Part shown: piece by piece, positions 25,791 through 33,456 of the stretch
How positions within the stretch are numbered: the stretch's first letter is position 1
Layout: every line of letters begins with the position of its first letter
Source: JABGQS01 sp963674545
GTDB lineage: Bacteria; Bacillota; Clostridia; Christensenellales; SZUA-584
NCBI GenBank assembly: GCA_963674545.2
Contig: CAXXFB010000001.1
Span: 1 to 64,000 of the forward strand
Length of the DNA: 64,000 bases
Direction of reading: 5' to 3'
Translations under genes and position numbers: made by a program
Notes under the pieces: model-generated
Database searches by the model: none
What the model was told of the DNA's origin: nothing
What the model saw: only the letters and a program-made list of their open reading frames with translations

Positions 25791-27322
25791 TACCGCTCAC
25801 CGCCTTTACAGAGACTGGCGTAAACCTCTATAGGTCTCGTTTGGGCTATGACTACACTATACTTAACAGGGATAGTACCGCTACATTCAGCAGGCAAAGG
25901 TTTCAGTTGTTTAAAGTACTCCAATGTATCCCTAAAATCATTAGCCGATACGATCTGCCTATCCAGACAATACACGGCTGCACGATGGAGTTCATCTGCT
26001 GAATATATCTCTGCAAGTTTCAGCAGTATACCCAGCTGGTCTCGAACATATCTCGGTTTAGCTTCAATAATCTTCTCTACAAAACGAGTTCCTTCCGGTG
26101 ATATGTATCCAGCAAACACTTTGTCTTTAATGCTTTGCAGTTTGGAGAACCTGTCCCGTTCCGGATGTTCATTGCGTACGCATTTTCCTACACCGTCAGC
26201 TATAGTATATTCATCAATAAATACATCGTCTTTTAAATCGTAAAACCGTACCCTATTTGATGTTTCATCAGCTTCTATCCGAACTTTTTTACCCGGCTCA
26301 TAGGTTCCCTTGGGCATACAGTAACGGTTCTGCCGGTACATTACAACATTGTTTTTACGAACGATAGCAGTTGACGGTACATAAGTTGATTCTCCCAATT
26401 CCGGCGCAGATTTCAAATGCTGCTGCTCCTGCGCAAATACAACGGCAGGGACCATCTTTGTTGTCTCGTGCACTAATCCGTTTCCGGTCCGGTCCAACCA
26501 CGCCAGCCCGTCGCTGTTGAGCCTTGCTATCCCGTGATAGATTCTGCAGGTCAGAAAGTTGTTTTTTACATACTTTACAACAGCTTCAATCTTTCCTTTA
26601 CTTTCCGGGTCATTGCCACGACACAAATGGACAGAGAAACCAGCATAATTCTTGTAGTTTTCAAATGTTTCTGTATATATAATATCTCCGCTGTTTTCGC
26701 TGACAACCATTACTCTATCTTGATCATATACGATTTCTGTTGGCCTGCCTCCATAAAAGCGGAATGCTCTGTCATGTGCCTGTATAAATGTTTGTGCTGT
26801 AAAGGGTTCTAATTGAAAGCATACATATTTATATCGTGAGCAGCTTAATACCATTGCGAATATATATATCCTAACGGATTTCCCGTAGCTGTCTTTCATT
26901 ACCTTTTGTCCCAAATCCACCTGAGCCTGATAGCCAAAAGGTAATTCAGGATTCTCAGCATACTGTCGTATTTTTACGGGTGCCGGTATACCTTCTTTCT
27001 CTCTAACGTTACTCACAAACAACCGAACTGTACGGTATGACGGCTTAAAGTCCGCAAAGTCTTCCCTAAGATTATCGTAAAGTATAGCTCCTGAGATTTC
27101 GGGATATGTTTTTAGTTTATCCAACACATACCCGTAATACGGATCCATGATTTTTGTTCGTTCTTTGGCTTCAAGCATGTATGACAGATATTCGCCCTCT
27201 GTCATGTCCCAATACTTCCTTACTGTTTTTGCATCAAGCCTAAGTTCCCGTGCTGCTCTTTGTTTTTTGTACCCCATTGTTTTTAGTTTCTGTATTTCTG
27301 CATACATCGTTATCCCTACCAT
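25790..27322 (-). CDS. istA: IS21 transposase IstA
   Basis: 510-residue transposase. An N-terminal helix-turn-helix (M-Y-A-E-I-Q-K-L-K, R-A-A-R-E-L-R-L-D-A-K-T-V) is followed by an integrase-type DDE core, with Asp in Y-Q-A-Q-V-D-L-G-Q, Asp in E-I-V-Y-D-Q-D-R and Glu in S-K-G-K-I-E-A-V. A C-terminal beta-rich domain binds DNA. GGAGG lies nine bases before the ATG at 27322. It cuts and joins the element's ends together with IstB. Confidence 0.95.
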   Translation of the reverse strand: MVGITMYAEIQKLKTMGYKKQRAARELRLDAKTVRKYWDMTEGEYLSYMLEAKERTKIMDPYYGYVLDKLKTYPEISGAILYDNLREDFADFKPSYRTVRLFVSNVREKEGIPAPVKIRQYAENPELPFGYQAQVDLGQKVMKDSYGKSVRIYIFAMVLSCSRYKYVCFQLEPFTAQTFIQAHDRAFRFYGGRPTEIVYDQDRVMVVSENSGDIIYTETFENYKNYAGFSVHLCRGNDPESKGKIEAVVKYVKNNFLTCRIYHGIARLNSDGLAWLDRTGNGLVHETTKMVPAVVFAQEQQHLKSAPELGESTYVPSTAIVRKNNVVMYRQNRYCMPKGTYEPGKKVRIEADETSNRVRFYDLKDDVFIDEYTIADGVGKCVRNEHPERDRFSKLQSIKDKVFAGYISPEGTRFVEKIIEAKPRYVRDQLGILLKLAEIYSADELHRAAVYCLDRQIVSANDFRDTLEYFKQLKPLPAECSGTIPVKYSVVIAQTRPIEVYASLCKGGER

Positions 27323-27405
27323 TTCTGCCTGCCTCCATTTATACTCTCATTCGAGTATAAATGGACAAGCTCTTTTATTCATTAAGTAGGGAAAATTGTT
27401 TGCCA

Positions 27406-27606
27406 AAAACCGTCCAATATAGTTTACCAGTTACACTAGGCGAATACTTTTACAATGATACAGATACTTTGATAGCAATAGTAGGAAAGAGCTTTTATGA
27501 TCAGTATGGAAATATTAAAAACTTATCATTATCCAATAATAACGGAACCCTATCAGAATTTGAAGAAAAGATTATTGATATTTATAGGGTAAGGGATAAT
27601 GGCTGA
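27406..27606 (+). pseudogene. Truncated 3' end of a gene upstream of mcrC (possible mcrB remnant)
   Basis: An open frame runs out of the right end of the IS21 element to TAA/TGA at 27604-27606, giving about 66 residues with L-G-E-Y-F-Y-N-D-T-D-T-L-I-A. It overlaps the mcrC start by eight bases, the usual arrangement for mcrB-mcrC. No AAA+ motif remains and no matching 5' half is found left of the IS, so the rest has been deleted. Identity as McrB is inferred from position only. Confidence 0.5.
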
Positions 27607-28858
27607 TACGAAGATTATAAAAATATTTGAAGATAGGCAACAGAAGGTTCTATTAACCGAACAGCAAAAAAGTGACATAGCCGCTATGAAGCCATTGATA
27701 GGGGAAAACAACTTAATACTTCAAACTGATGGAAAGTTGTTAATCAAGCATTATGTCGGATTCATTCAATTAAATAAAACGAGACTATTAATTTACCCAA
27801 AAATATCAAGCAAAACACCCGACGAAAGCCTAACCATAAAATCTTTTGAAATTCTTATGAAGTTACTTGCTTTTTCGGGTTTTAATAGTGTGAAAAGAAC
27901 ACCAGACCCACAAATGTTCGACCAATACAATGGAGACCTCCTTGAAATTTATATCAGTTTTTTTATTGACGAATTATTATTACAGTTTAAGAGAGATATT
28001 AATCGAGGCTACAATAATATATTAGAAAACCAGTCGTTTATCAAGGGAAAAGTTGATTTTTTGGAGACAGTTAAAAAGAATAGTTTTCGAAAACATCTCC
28101 ATTATGTACGATACGATCAGTTTAGTGAAGATATATTACTAAACAGAGTTTTCAAATCTGTGATTAAAAACTTGATTAAGAGAACAAATTGTAAGAACAA
28201 CAAACTAAAGCTTAAGCAGTCATTACTTTGGCTTGAAGATGTAGATTATATACAATTAAATAAAGAAATATTGAGTAGCATGAAATTTTCTCGTCATAAC
28301 ATTAAATATAAGCCTGCATTTAATATGGCTAAACTTTTTTATCAAAGCTCAAGTCCAAATTTAAATGTTGGTGATGAATTAACTTTTAGCTTCTTAATCC
28401 CGGTAAATAATCTATTTGAAATGTATTTATATAAAGTTTTTTGTATGAATCATTCCAATAGTTATCAAGTAAGATATCAAAGTCCAGTTAGCTATTTGTC
28501 ATACTCAGACGAGAAGAAGTATTTGCAATTAAAACCAGACATCACAATTCTCAATCAGAATAGTGTAGTTTTTATTATTGATGCAAAGTATAAGGAATTG
28601 TTTTTTGATGATTTGAACCTTAAGATAGCACAATCTGATATTTATCAAATGCTAGCTTACAGTGTTCGGTATAAGTGTAATGAGATAGTGCTTGCATATC
28701 CAAGATTTCTAGATGATATGCAGCATGATTTGTTGATTCATGAGCTAAAAATAGACAATTACGATCATACAGTAACAATAAAGCTTGTTAAAATTGATTT
28801 AAATTTAGAACCTGAGTTATTGGCAAGTGATTTGGAAAGCTTGTATAAACTAAACTGA
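27599..28858 (+). CDS. mcrC: McrC-family restriction endonuclease subunit
   Basis: 419 residues of the McrC family, the nuclease subunit of modification-dependent restriction systems. It is normally driven by the GTPase McrB, which recognises methylated DNA. The PD-(D/E)xK site is visible late in the protein: L-K-P-D-I-T-I-L followed by F-I-I-D-A-K-Y-K-E. The N-terminal beta domain (G-K-L-L-I-K-H-Y-V-G-F-I) is also typical. The expected mcrB partner is reduced to a fragment next to the IS21 insertion, so the system is probably dead unless a partner exists elsewhere. Confidence 0.85.
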   Translation: MADTKIIKIFEDRQQKVLLTEQQKSDIAAMKPLIGENNLILQTDGKLLIKHYVGFIQLNKTRLLIYPKISSKTPDESLTIKSFEILMKLLAFSGFNSVKRTPDPQMFDQYNGDLLEIYISFFIDELLLQFKRDINRGYNNILENQSFIKGKVDFLETVKKNSFRKHLHYVRYDQFSEDILLNRVFKSVIKNLIKRTNCKNNKLKLKQSLLWLEDVDYIQLNKEILSSMKFSRHNIKYKPAFNMAKLFYQSSSPNLNVGDELTFSFLIPVNNLFEMYLYKVFCMNHSNSYQVRYQSPVSYLSYSDEKKYLQLKPDITILNQNSVVFIIDAKYKELFFDDLNLKIAQSDIYQMLAYSVRYKCNEIVLAYPRFLDDMQHDLLIHELKIDNYDHTVTIKLVKIDLNLEPELLASDLESLYKLN

Positions 28859-28984
28859 GTACTAATTAATCGGGAAATTATTGCTAACTATATCGGAAAA
28901 CTAAAAATTACATGATATCGCCCATTTAAAAATGCGAGTAAAAGAATTGATTTTCTATCGCTGTTATAACAAAAGGGGGTTAAG

Positions 28985-29176
28985 ATGCGTAAAAATGCAA
29001 AAGAGCCCAGCAGAATTTATACAAGATTCTATAACGAGACAAAAGTAATAAATGATTGGACGGATGAAGATGAGTTGACGGAAGCAATGATAAAGCTGTT
29101 TAGTAAAGAAGCGGTTAAATCTATTCAAAAAAAAGTAGCTAGTGCTATTGATGAGTTCGATTGGGTGGAGGCTTAA
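28985..29176 (+). CDS. Small protein upstream of the ADP-ribosylglycohydrolase gene
   Basis: 63 residues, charged, without signal or membrane segment. AAGGGGGT precedes the ATG closely. The next gene begins five bases after its stop, so the two should be co-transcribed and may act as a pair. No domain recognised. An antitoxin-like or accessory role would be a guess. Confidence 0.5.
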   Translation: MRKNAKEPSRIYTRFYNETKVINDWTDEDELTEAMIKLFSKEAVKSIQKKVASAIDEFDWVEA

Positions 29177-29180
29177 GCAA

Positions 29181-30485
29181 ATGCAAAGCGTTAAAAATAA
29201 GGTTTCAATAGGTTTGCTTGGTTTAGCAATTGCAGACGCTTTGGGAGTGCCGGTTGAGTTTGTTGATAGGAAGACACTATGTAAAAATCCTGTCAATGAT
29301 ATGCGTGCATATGGAACCTATAATCAACCCGCTGGAACATGGTCCGATGATACAAGTATGACGCTATGTCTTGCCGAGAGCTTAATATATGATCTGGATT
29401 ATTCGGATATTATGCAGAGATTCCAATCATGGATTAGTCAAGGTAAGTACACACCATTTGGCGTTGTGTTTGATGTCGGCAAAGGCACAAGAAACGCTAT
29501 AAATAAATTTATTAATGGCAATCACCCTTTAGAGTGCGGGGGTAAAGATGAGCGTGACAATGGGAATGGTTCATTGATGCGTATATTGCCTTTGGCTTTT
29601 TACTTGCATTCTAAGTATGGAGAAGATATCACTGAAAGCGATGAGGCCATGGGCATTATTCATAAGGTTTCATCATTAACTCATGCTCATAAGAGAAGCC
29701 TTATTGCTTGCGGCATATACTTATCAATTGCAACTATGCTCATGGGTACAATTTCAATTGATTATGCAATCGAAATCGGGACATATCGAGCCATGGAATA
29801 CTATCTTAAGAGAGACGAGTTTAGACAGGATTTGGATTACTATAAACGCTTATTTAATAAGGGATTCAAAGAGACATCTGTTGATCAGATTAGAAGCAGT
29901 GGTTATGTTGTTGATACACTTGAAGCAGCGTTATGGTGTTTATTGAATTCGAATAATTATAAGGATTGCGTTCTAAAAGCAGTAAATTTAGGCGAAGATA
30001 CTGACACTGTAGGTGCAGTAGCAGGTGGACTAGCAGGTTTACATTATGGCTACGATAGCATTCCTGACGAGTGGCTTTCGGTACTTGCTAAGAAAGATGA
30101 AATTGAATCAATTACCAACAGACTGTATATTTCTCTTAATAGCGATAGTATTCGCAGTTTATGCGCATATATCCCGTATTTTGAATCGGCAACCCGAGAA
30201 AGCGCATACCAATATCCTTCATATGATGAGCCTGTACTAAAGTTCATAGACGAAGTTTACAAGTCTAATTTATTAAGCTATCACTATTTAGATGTTATAA
30301 AGAACAACGGTCTTAATACTGAAGGAAAAATAAAAGCTGCAATAAAAACAGCAGATCTTGAGTTGCTTAAAGCTATTTTAACTGGTTACGTTCGACAGGA
30401 GCGTTTCTGTGAAGGGTTGTTTGCTTCAGCAATTGAGGATAAAACGATTCTTAAAATACTAAGAAGATTTAAAAAGTTCTTATAA
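29181..30485 (+). CDS. ADP-ribosylglycohydrolase with C-terminal DUF6508-like domain
   Basis: 434 residues from ATG 29181, with GGAGG nine bases upstream; an in-frame start at 29142 lies inside the previous gene. The ARH fold is clear: G-L-L-G-L-A-I-A-D-A-L-G-V-P near residue 11, G-T-W-S-D-D-T-S-M near 52 and G-E-D-T-D-T-V-G-A-V near 272, the Asp/Thr magnesium-binding motifs. Such enzymes remove ADP-ribose from proteins or small molecules. After about residue 325 comes an extra helical domain (Y-P-S-Y-D-E-P-V-L-K-F, L-K-A-I-L-T-G-Y-V-R-Q) resembling DUF6508. It sits beside mcrC at the tRNA end of the island, suggesting a defence or toxin-reversal role. Confidence 0.85.
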   Translation: MQSVKNKVSIGLLGLAIADALGVPVEFVDRKTLCKNPVNDMRAYGTYNQPAGTWSDDTSMTLCLAESLIYDLDYSDIMQRFQSWISQGKYTPFGVVFDVGKGTRNAINKFINGNHPLECGGKDERDNGNGSLMRILPLAFYLHSKYGEDITESDEAMGIIHKVSSLTHAHKRSLIACGIYLSIATMLMGTISIDYAIEIGTYRAMEYYLKRDEFRQDLDYYKRLFNKGFKETSVDQIRSSGYVVDTLEAALWCLLNSNNYKDCVLKAVNLGEDTDTVGAVAGGLAGLHYGYDSIPDEWLSVLAKKDEIESITNRLYISLNSDSIRSLCAYIPYFESATRESAYQYPSYDEPVLKFIDEVYKSNLLSYHYLDVIKNNGLNTEGKIKAAIKTADLELLKAILTGYVRQERFCEGLFASAIEDKTILKILRRFKKFL

Positions 30486-30503
30486 TTGTATTTGGAATAG
30501 CCA

Positions 30504-30599
30504 GATGATATGATAAAAGCACGTCCGAATCGACGTGCTTAAAACTTTATCGAACAGGAAGCTAATTATTCTGTCCTATCCGAAATTATGGCGGAGAGA
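30504..30599. repeat. Right copy of 96-bp direct repeat (attR-like)
   Basis: The partner of 19571-19666. It overlaps the 3' end of the intact tRNA-Ser gene and includes a cleaner hairpin, AAGCACGTC/GACGTGCTT, that should end the tRNA transcript on the minus strand. The distance between equivalent points of the two copies is 10,933 bases. Confidence 0.8.
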
Positions 30600-30680
30600 G
30601 AGGGATTCGAACCCTCGTTACGGTAACCCGTAAACACGAGTTCCAGTCGTGCGCCTTCAGCCGGACTCAGCCATCTCTCC
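30589..30680 (-). tRNA. tRNA-Ser (anticodon GGA)
   Basis: On the minus strand GGAGAGA (30680-30674) pairs with TCTCTCC to give the acceptor stem, followed by G and an encoded CCA at 30591-30589. The D arm carries G-C-T-G-A-G...G-A-A-G-G-C. The anticodon stem CACGA/TCGTG encloses loop CTGGAAC, so the anticodon is GGA. A long variable arm (TTACGG/CCGTAA) is diagnostic of serine tRNAs, and the T loop is TTCGAAT. The gene forms the right boundary of the island. Confidence 0.95.
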
Positions 30681-30751
30681 ACATAAAACGCAAGCACTAT
30701 TCTAGCACAAAGAAACCAAAATAACAACAGCTAAATTAAAGTTTGGAATAA

Positions 30752-31490
30752 GTCATGACCACCCGTAAAACGGGTGGTTTGCACTAGCCCTATAAGGGCA
30801 TGTTACCGGCCAGCGCCTAAAGACGCTGGCTTTCACTTTGTTCAAGCCTCCACTGCCGTTGCCTCTTTTGCCACTCCTAAAGGAGTATTTGTACTACCAG
30901 CTACCCCTTAAAAGGGTTCTCATACTCTTTTACACTCAGCTTATCTAAAGCTATGTCGTGTTTCTCCTGCTCTTGGATATATTTTGTTATTGTTGCTTCA
31001 TTTAACCCTACTGTACTAACATAATATCCTTCTGCCCAAAAATGCCTGTTGCCAAATTTATACTTTAAGTTTGCATGCTTATCAAACATCATCAGTGCAC
31101 TCTTTCCCTTCAGATATCCCATAAAACTTGATACGCTTATTTTGGGCGGAATACTCACCAGCATATGTATATGATCCAGCATTAGATGTCCTTCCAATAT
31201 CTCTACACCTTTGTATCTGCATAGTTGCCTCAATATCTCTCGCATACTGCTTTTATATTGATTATATATTGCTTTGCGCCTATACTTAGGTGTAAATACT
31301 ATGTGATATTTACACATCCATTTTGTATGTGCTAAACTATGTGTTTTGTTTGCCATTAAGTCACCTTTCCTTTCTTGTTATAGAGACTTGAACATCCCTA
31401 TACTACTGGTTTGGTGACTTTTTGTATAACTTTTATCGCTCACCCGCATAGCGGGTGGTTTATATTTCGCACGCTTTGCGTGCTCAACTG
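30752..31490 (-). mobile_element. IS200-like insertion sequence, copy A
   Basis: One Y1 transposase gene flanked by hairpin-rich ends and no inverted repeats, the IS200/IS605 pattern. The end beyond the gene's 3' side has CCACCCGT/ACGGGTGG at about 30760-30780 and further small stem-loops (CCCTATAAGGG; CCAGCG...CGCTGG). The end beyond the 5' side has CACCCGC/GCGGGTG near 31440. No tnpB is present. Boundaries are approximate. Confidence 0.75.
30901..31356 (-). CDS. tnpA: IS200/IS605-family Y1 transposase TnpA, copy A
   Basis: 151 residues with the HUH motif H62-I-H64 and the nucleophile Y126 in T-K-Y-I-Q-E-Q. The length and motif spacing are normal, so the protein should be able to cut and join single-stranded DNA at the element's hairpins as a dimer. 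A GGAAAGGTGAC site precedes the ATG. It is only moderately similar to copy B, so the two are different elements rather than a recent duplication. Confidence 0.95.
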   Translation of the reverse strand: MANKTHSLAHTKWMCKYHIVFTPKYRRKAIYNQYKSSMREILRQLCRYKGVEILEGHLMLDHIHMLVSIPPKISVSSFMGYLKGKSALMMFDKHANLKYKFGNRHFWAEGYYVSTVGLNEATITKYIQEQEKHDIALDKLSVKEYENPFKG

Positions 31491-31504
31491 GCTAAAGCCA
31501 TAAT

Positions 31505-32215
31505 CAAAACCACCAGTTAAACTGGTGGTATGCACAAGCCCTATAAGGGCATATTACTGACACAGCGTCTTAAGACGCATTAAATTGTTCGCCAATCGCA
31601 TTACTTTTTCAGGCCGCCGCTCAAGCGGCCTTTTCTATGCCTTTATATTCTTGGCACCCGTAAACGGGTCAATATATTCCTTGAATGATATCTGCTCTGC
31701 TACAATATCTTCTTGCAGTTGATTCTTTATGTACTCCTCTATCACTCTTGCATTGCGCCCTACCGTATCTACGTAATATCCCCTACACCAAAAATGTCGG
31801 TTCCCGTATTTATATTTTAGGTTCGCATGCCTATCAAATATCATCAGTGAACTTTTCCCTTTTAGATATCCAACAAATTGTGATACACTCAGACTTGGAG
31901 GAATACTTACCAGCATGTGTATATGGTCTGGACATGCTTCTGCCTCTATTGTCTCTACTCCTTTTTGTTCACACAGCTTACGAAGAACTTTTCCTACATC
32001 TGCTTTTATCTTCCCGTATATTGCTTGTCTTCTATATTTCGGAGCAAATACTATATGGTATTTACATCTCCATTTGCTATGTGATAAGCTTTTTATGTCA
32101 TTCATGACACTTGGCCTCCTTTGCTTTTTTGATGCGGTTGGCGAACCTTCATCATCTTAGCATTGGAGGTCTTTATACTGCTATAAGCTTTTTTATTCCC
32201 CCAGTTGAACTGGGG
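31505..32215 (-). mobile_element. IS200-like insertion sequence, copy B
   Basis: A second single-gene element directly next to copy A. Its 3'-side end holds CCACCAGT/ACTGGTGG (about 31503-31522), CCCTATAAGGG and GCGTCTTAAGACGC stem-loops, and GGCCGC/GCGGCC near 31613-31632. Its 5'-side end holds CCCCCAGTTGAACTGGGGG at about 32198-32216. Same orientation as copy A. Boundaries approximate. Confidence 0.75.
31635..32105 (-). CDS. tnpA: IS200/IS605-family Y1 transposase TnpA, copy B
   Basis: 156 residues with HUH motif H61-I-H63 and nucleophile Y125 in E-E-Y-I-K-N-Q. The C-terminal half is clearly closer to the decayed copy at 15770-16002 (shared F-W-C-R-G-Y-Y-V-D-T) than to copy A. It appears intact. 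Confidence 0.95.
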   Translation of the reverse strand: MNDIKSLSHSKWRCKYHIVFAPKYRRQAIYGKIKADVGKVLRKLCEQKGVETIEAEACPDHIHMLVSIPPSLSVSQFVGYLKGKSSLMIFDRHANLKYKYGNRHFWCRGYYVDTVGRNARVIEEYIKNQLQEDIVAEQISFKEYIDPFTGAKNIKA

Positions 32216-32236
32216 GTATATTGTGCTGAAGCGCAA

Positions 32237-32264
32237 TAAAAAAGCCGCCTAATAACAGGCGGCT
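32237..32264 (-). terminator. Terminator of the minus-strand lipoprotein gene
   Basis: On the minus strand AGCCGCCTG pairs with CAGGCGGCT-type arms (32243-32264), followed by TTTTTTAT. It begins ten bases beyond the lipoprotein stop. Confidence 0.9.
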
Positions 32265-32273
32265 AGTTTTGGT

Positions 32274-32783
32274 TTATTCGTTTGTGCCAAAGGTTAATCC
32301 ACCGGTTCCTTCTTCCTCATCCCAAGAGAATTGCAGCATTTCGTCGCTGCTGTTTGTTGCAGTTAAAGTATGAAACCCCTCAGACTCATATGTCATAGTG
32401 ATTTCCCATCCGTTCTCTGTAATTTTCTTTTCGTAGTCACCTGCTATCTTGGAAGTACAGCCTTCGAATGAGATGTTTACGCCTGTTCCTGCATCCATAA
32501 CAAATATTACTTTTACGCCTTTGACTTCAGGTACGTTATTTGGAAGCTTGTCACTAGGCCAGGACATTCCGTCTTCATCGCCCTGAATATTTATATCACC
32601 CTCGTCACTGGAAATAGATACATTGCCTCCATCGTCATCAATATCAATATCAACATCTTCACCGCTCTGGGCTTCCATCATGCCTTCGATTATGTTCTCA
32701 ACTGCATTTTCTTGTGCTTTTCTGCAGCCGACAAGGCCTATTATAAGGAATACAACCAACATTACAATAAGAACTTTTTTCAT
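32274..32783 (-). CDS. Acidic lipoprotein with W-P type C-terminal domain, paralogue
   Basis: 169 residues from the ATG at 32783, which has GAAAGGAGT just upstream; a longer frame to 32813 adds residues before the signal peptide and is unlikely. Signal peptide M-K-K-V-L-I-V with lipobox ending at C20, an Asp/Gly-rich linker (D-V-D-I-D-I-D-D-D) to about 75, then a domain beginning W-P-S-D-K-L-P-N. Later features are G-T-G-V-N-I-S, N-G-W-E-I and F-S-W-D-E-E-E-G. It parallels the lipoprotein at 14325-14915 and probably faces outward from the membrane. Function unknown. Confidence 0.78.
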   Translation of the reverse strand: MKKVLIVMLVVFLIIGLVGCRKAQENAVENIIEGMMEAQSGEDVDIDIDDDGGNVSISSDEGDINIQGDEDGMSWPSDKLPNNVPEVKGVKVIFVMDAGTGVNISFEGCTSKIAGDYEKKITENGWEITMTYESEGFHTLTATNSSDEMLQFSWDEEEGTGGLTFGTNE

Positions 32784-32870
32784 ATTGAAAACTCCTTTCA
32801 TAGATAACCTCATTATACAACATTTTTATAAGAAAGACATATTAAAATATATTATTATTACTTTATTTAG

Positions 32871-33443
32871 CTATTTTTTAAGAGAAAAGAGCAAGTCTGC
32901 CATGTTTTGGCCCAGAGTTTTCATTGTTTCAATGCCTTCTTCGTCATTAAGAACTTCACCTTTCTGTCGGCCTATGCCTTGGTTCCAATAGCTTGAACCG
33001 ACAATAATGCCTTCACTTATAGTGAAAAGATTGTTGATTGCATTAAAAGCTGCAAGAGCACCGTTCCTTCTTACGGCGACCACACTTGCACATACCATAC
33101 CTTTTAAAATTTTATGCGGCCTTGTTGAATATCCAACCCGGTCAATAAAAGCTTTTGCCTGTGCAGTAAGGCTTCCAAAGTAGACGGGTGAACCAATAAT
33201 CAGTGCATCCGCTGCTGCAATTTTTCGGATGCACTCATTTATGATATCGTCGTCGAATATGCACCTCGGTGAATCGCTTTTTTTGCATTTGCCGCATGCG
33301 GTACAGCCGTGTATATCACGACTGCCTGCCTGTATAAGTTCTGTGTATATACCTCTGTTTTCAAGTTCATTTAATACGGTGTTTAGTAATATGTAAGTAT
33401 TGCCTTTTGGCCGGGGACTTGTATTTACTGCTATAGCTCTCAT
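32871..33443 (-). CDS. Flavodoxin-fold iron-sulfur flavoprotein / NAD(P)H-dependent FMN reductase
   Basis: 190 residues. The FMN phosphate loop is S-P-R-P-K-G-N-T near residue 9, and C47-T-A-C50-G-K-C53 plus C61 form a compact cluster motif of the iron-sulfur flavoprotein group. G-S-P-V-Y-F-G-S follows near 85. Such proteins move electrons between ferredoxin-like carriers and FMN or reduce quinones in anaerobes. It lies 13 bases downstream of the NagD-like phosphatase gene on the same strand, so they are probably one transcript. Confidence 0.85.
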   Translation of the reverse strand: MRAIAVNTSPRPKGNTYILLNTVLNELENRGIYTELIQAGSRDIHGCTACGKCKKSDSPRCIFDDDIINECIRKIAAADALIIGSPVYFGSLTAQAKAFIDRVGYSTRPHKILKGMVCASVVAVRRNGALAAFNAINNLFTISEGIIVGSSYWNQGIGRQKGEVLNDEEGIETMKTLGQNMADLLFSLKK

Positions 33444-33456
33444 AAAAATACTCCTT

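Larger units (their letters stand above)
24997..27405 (-). mobile_element. IS21-family insertion sequence
   Basis: Contains istA and istB in the usual overlapping order on the minus strand. The left side has two 24-bp repeats in tandem, 24997-25020 and 25021-25044, of the form TGKCAAATAARATTCCCTRC. The right side has AAGTAGGGAAAATTGTTTGC at 27384-27403, the inverted match. Multiple terminal repeats are usual for IS21. Both genes are intact, so the element may be active. It sits just upstream of a truncated gene that precedes mcrC. Exact ends and target duplication were not resolved. Confidence 0.85.

Noticed and set aside
30752..32215. IS605-type elements with TnpB and guide RNA
   Set aside because: Only short Y1 transposase genes are present; no TnpB or IscB-like frame occurs nearby, so a guide-RNA nuclease system is not supported.
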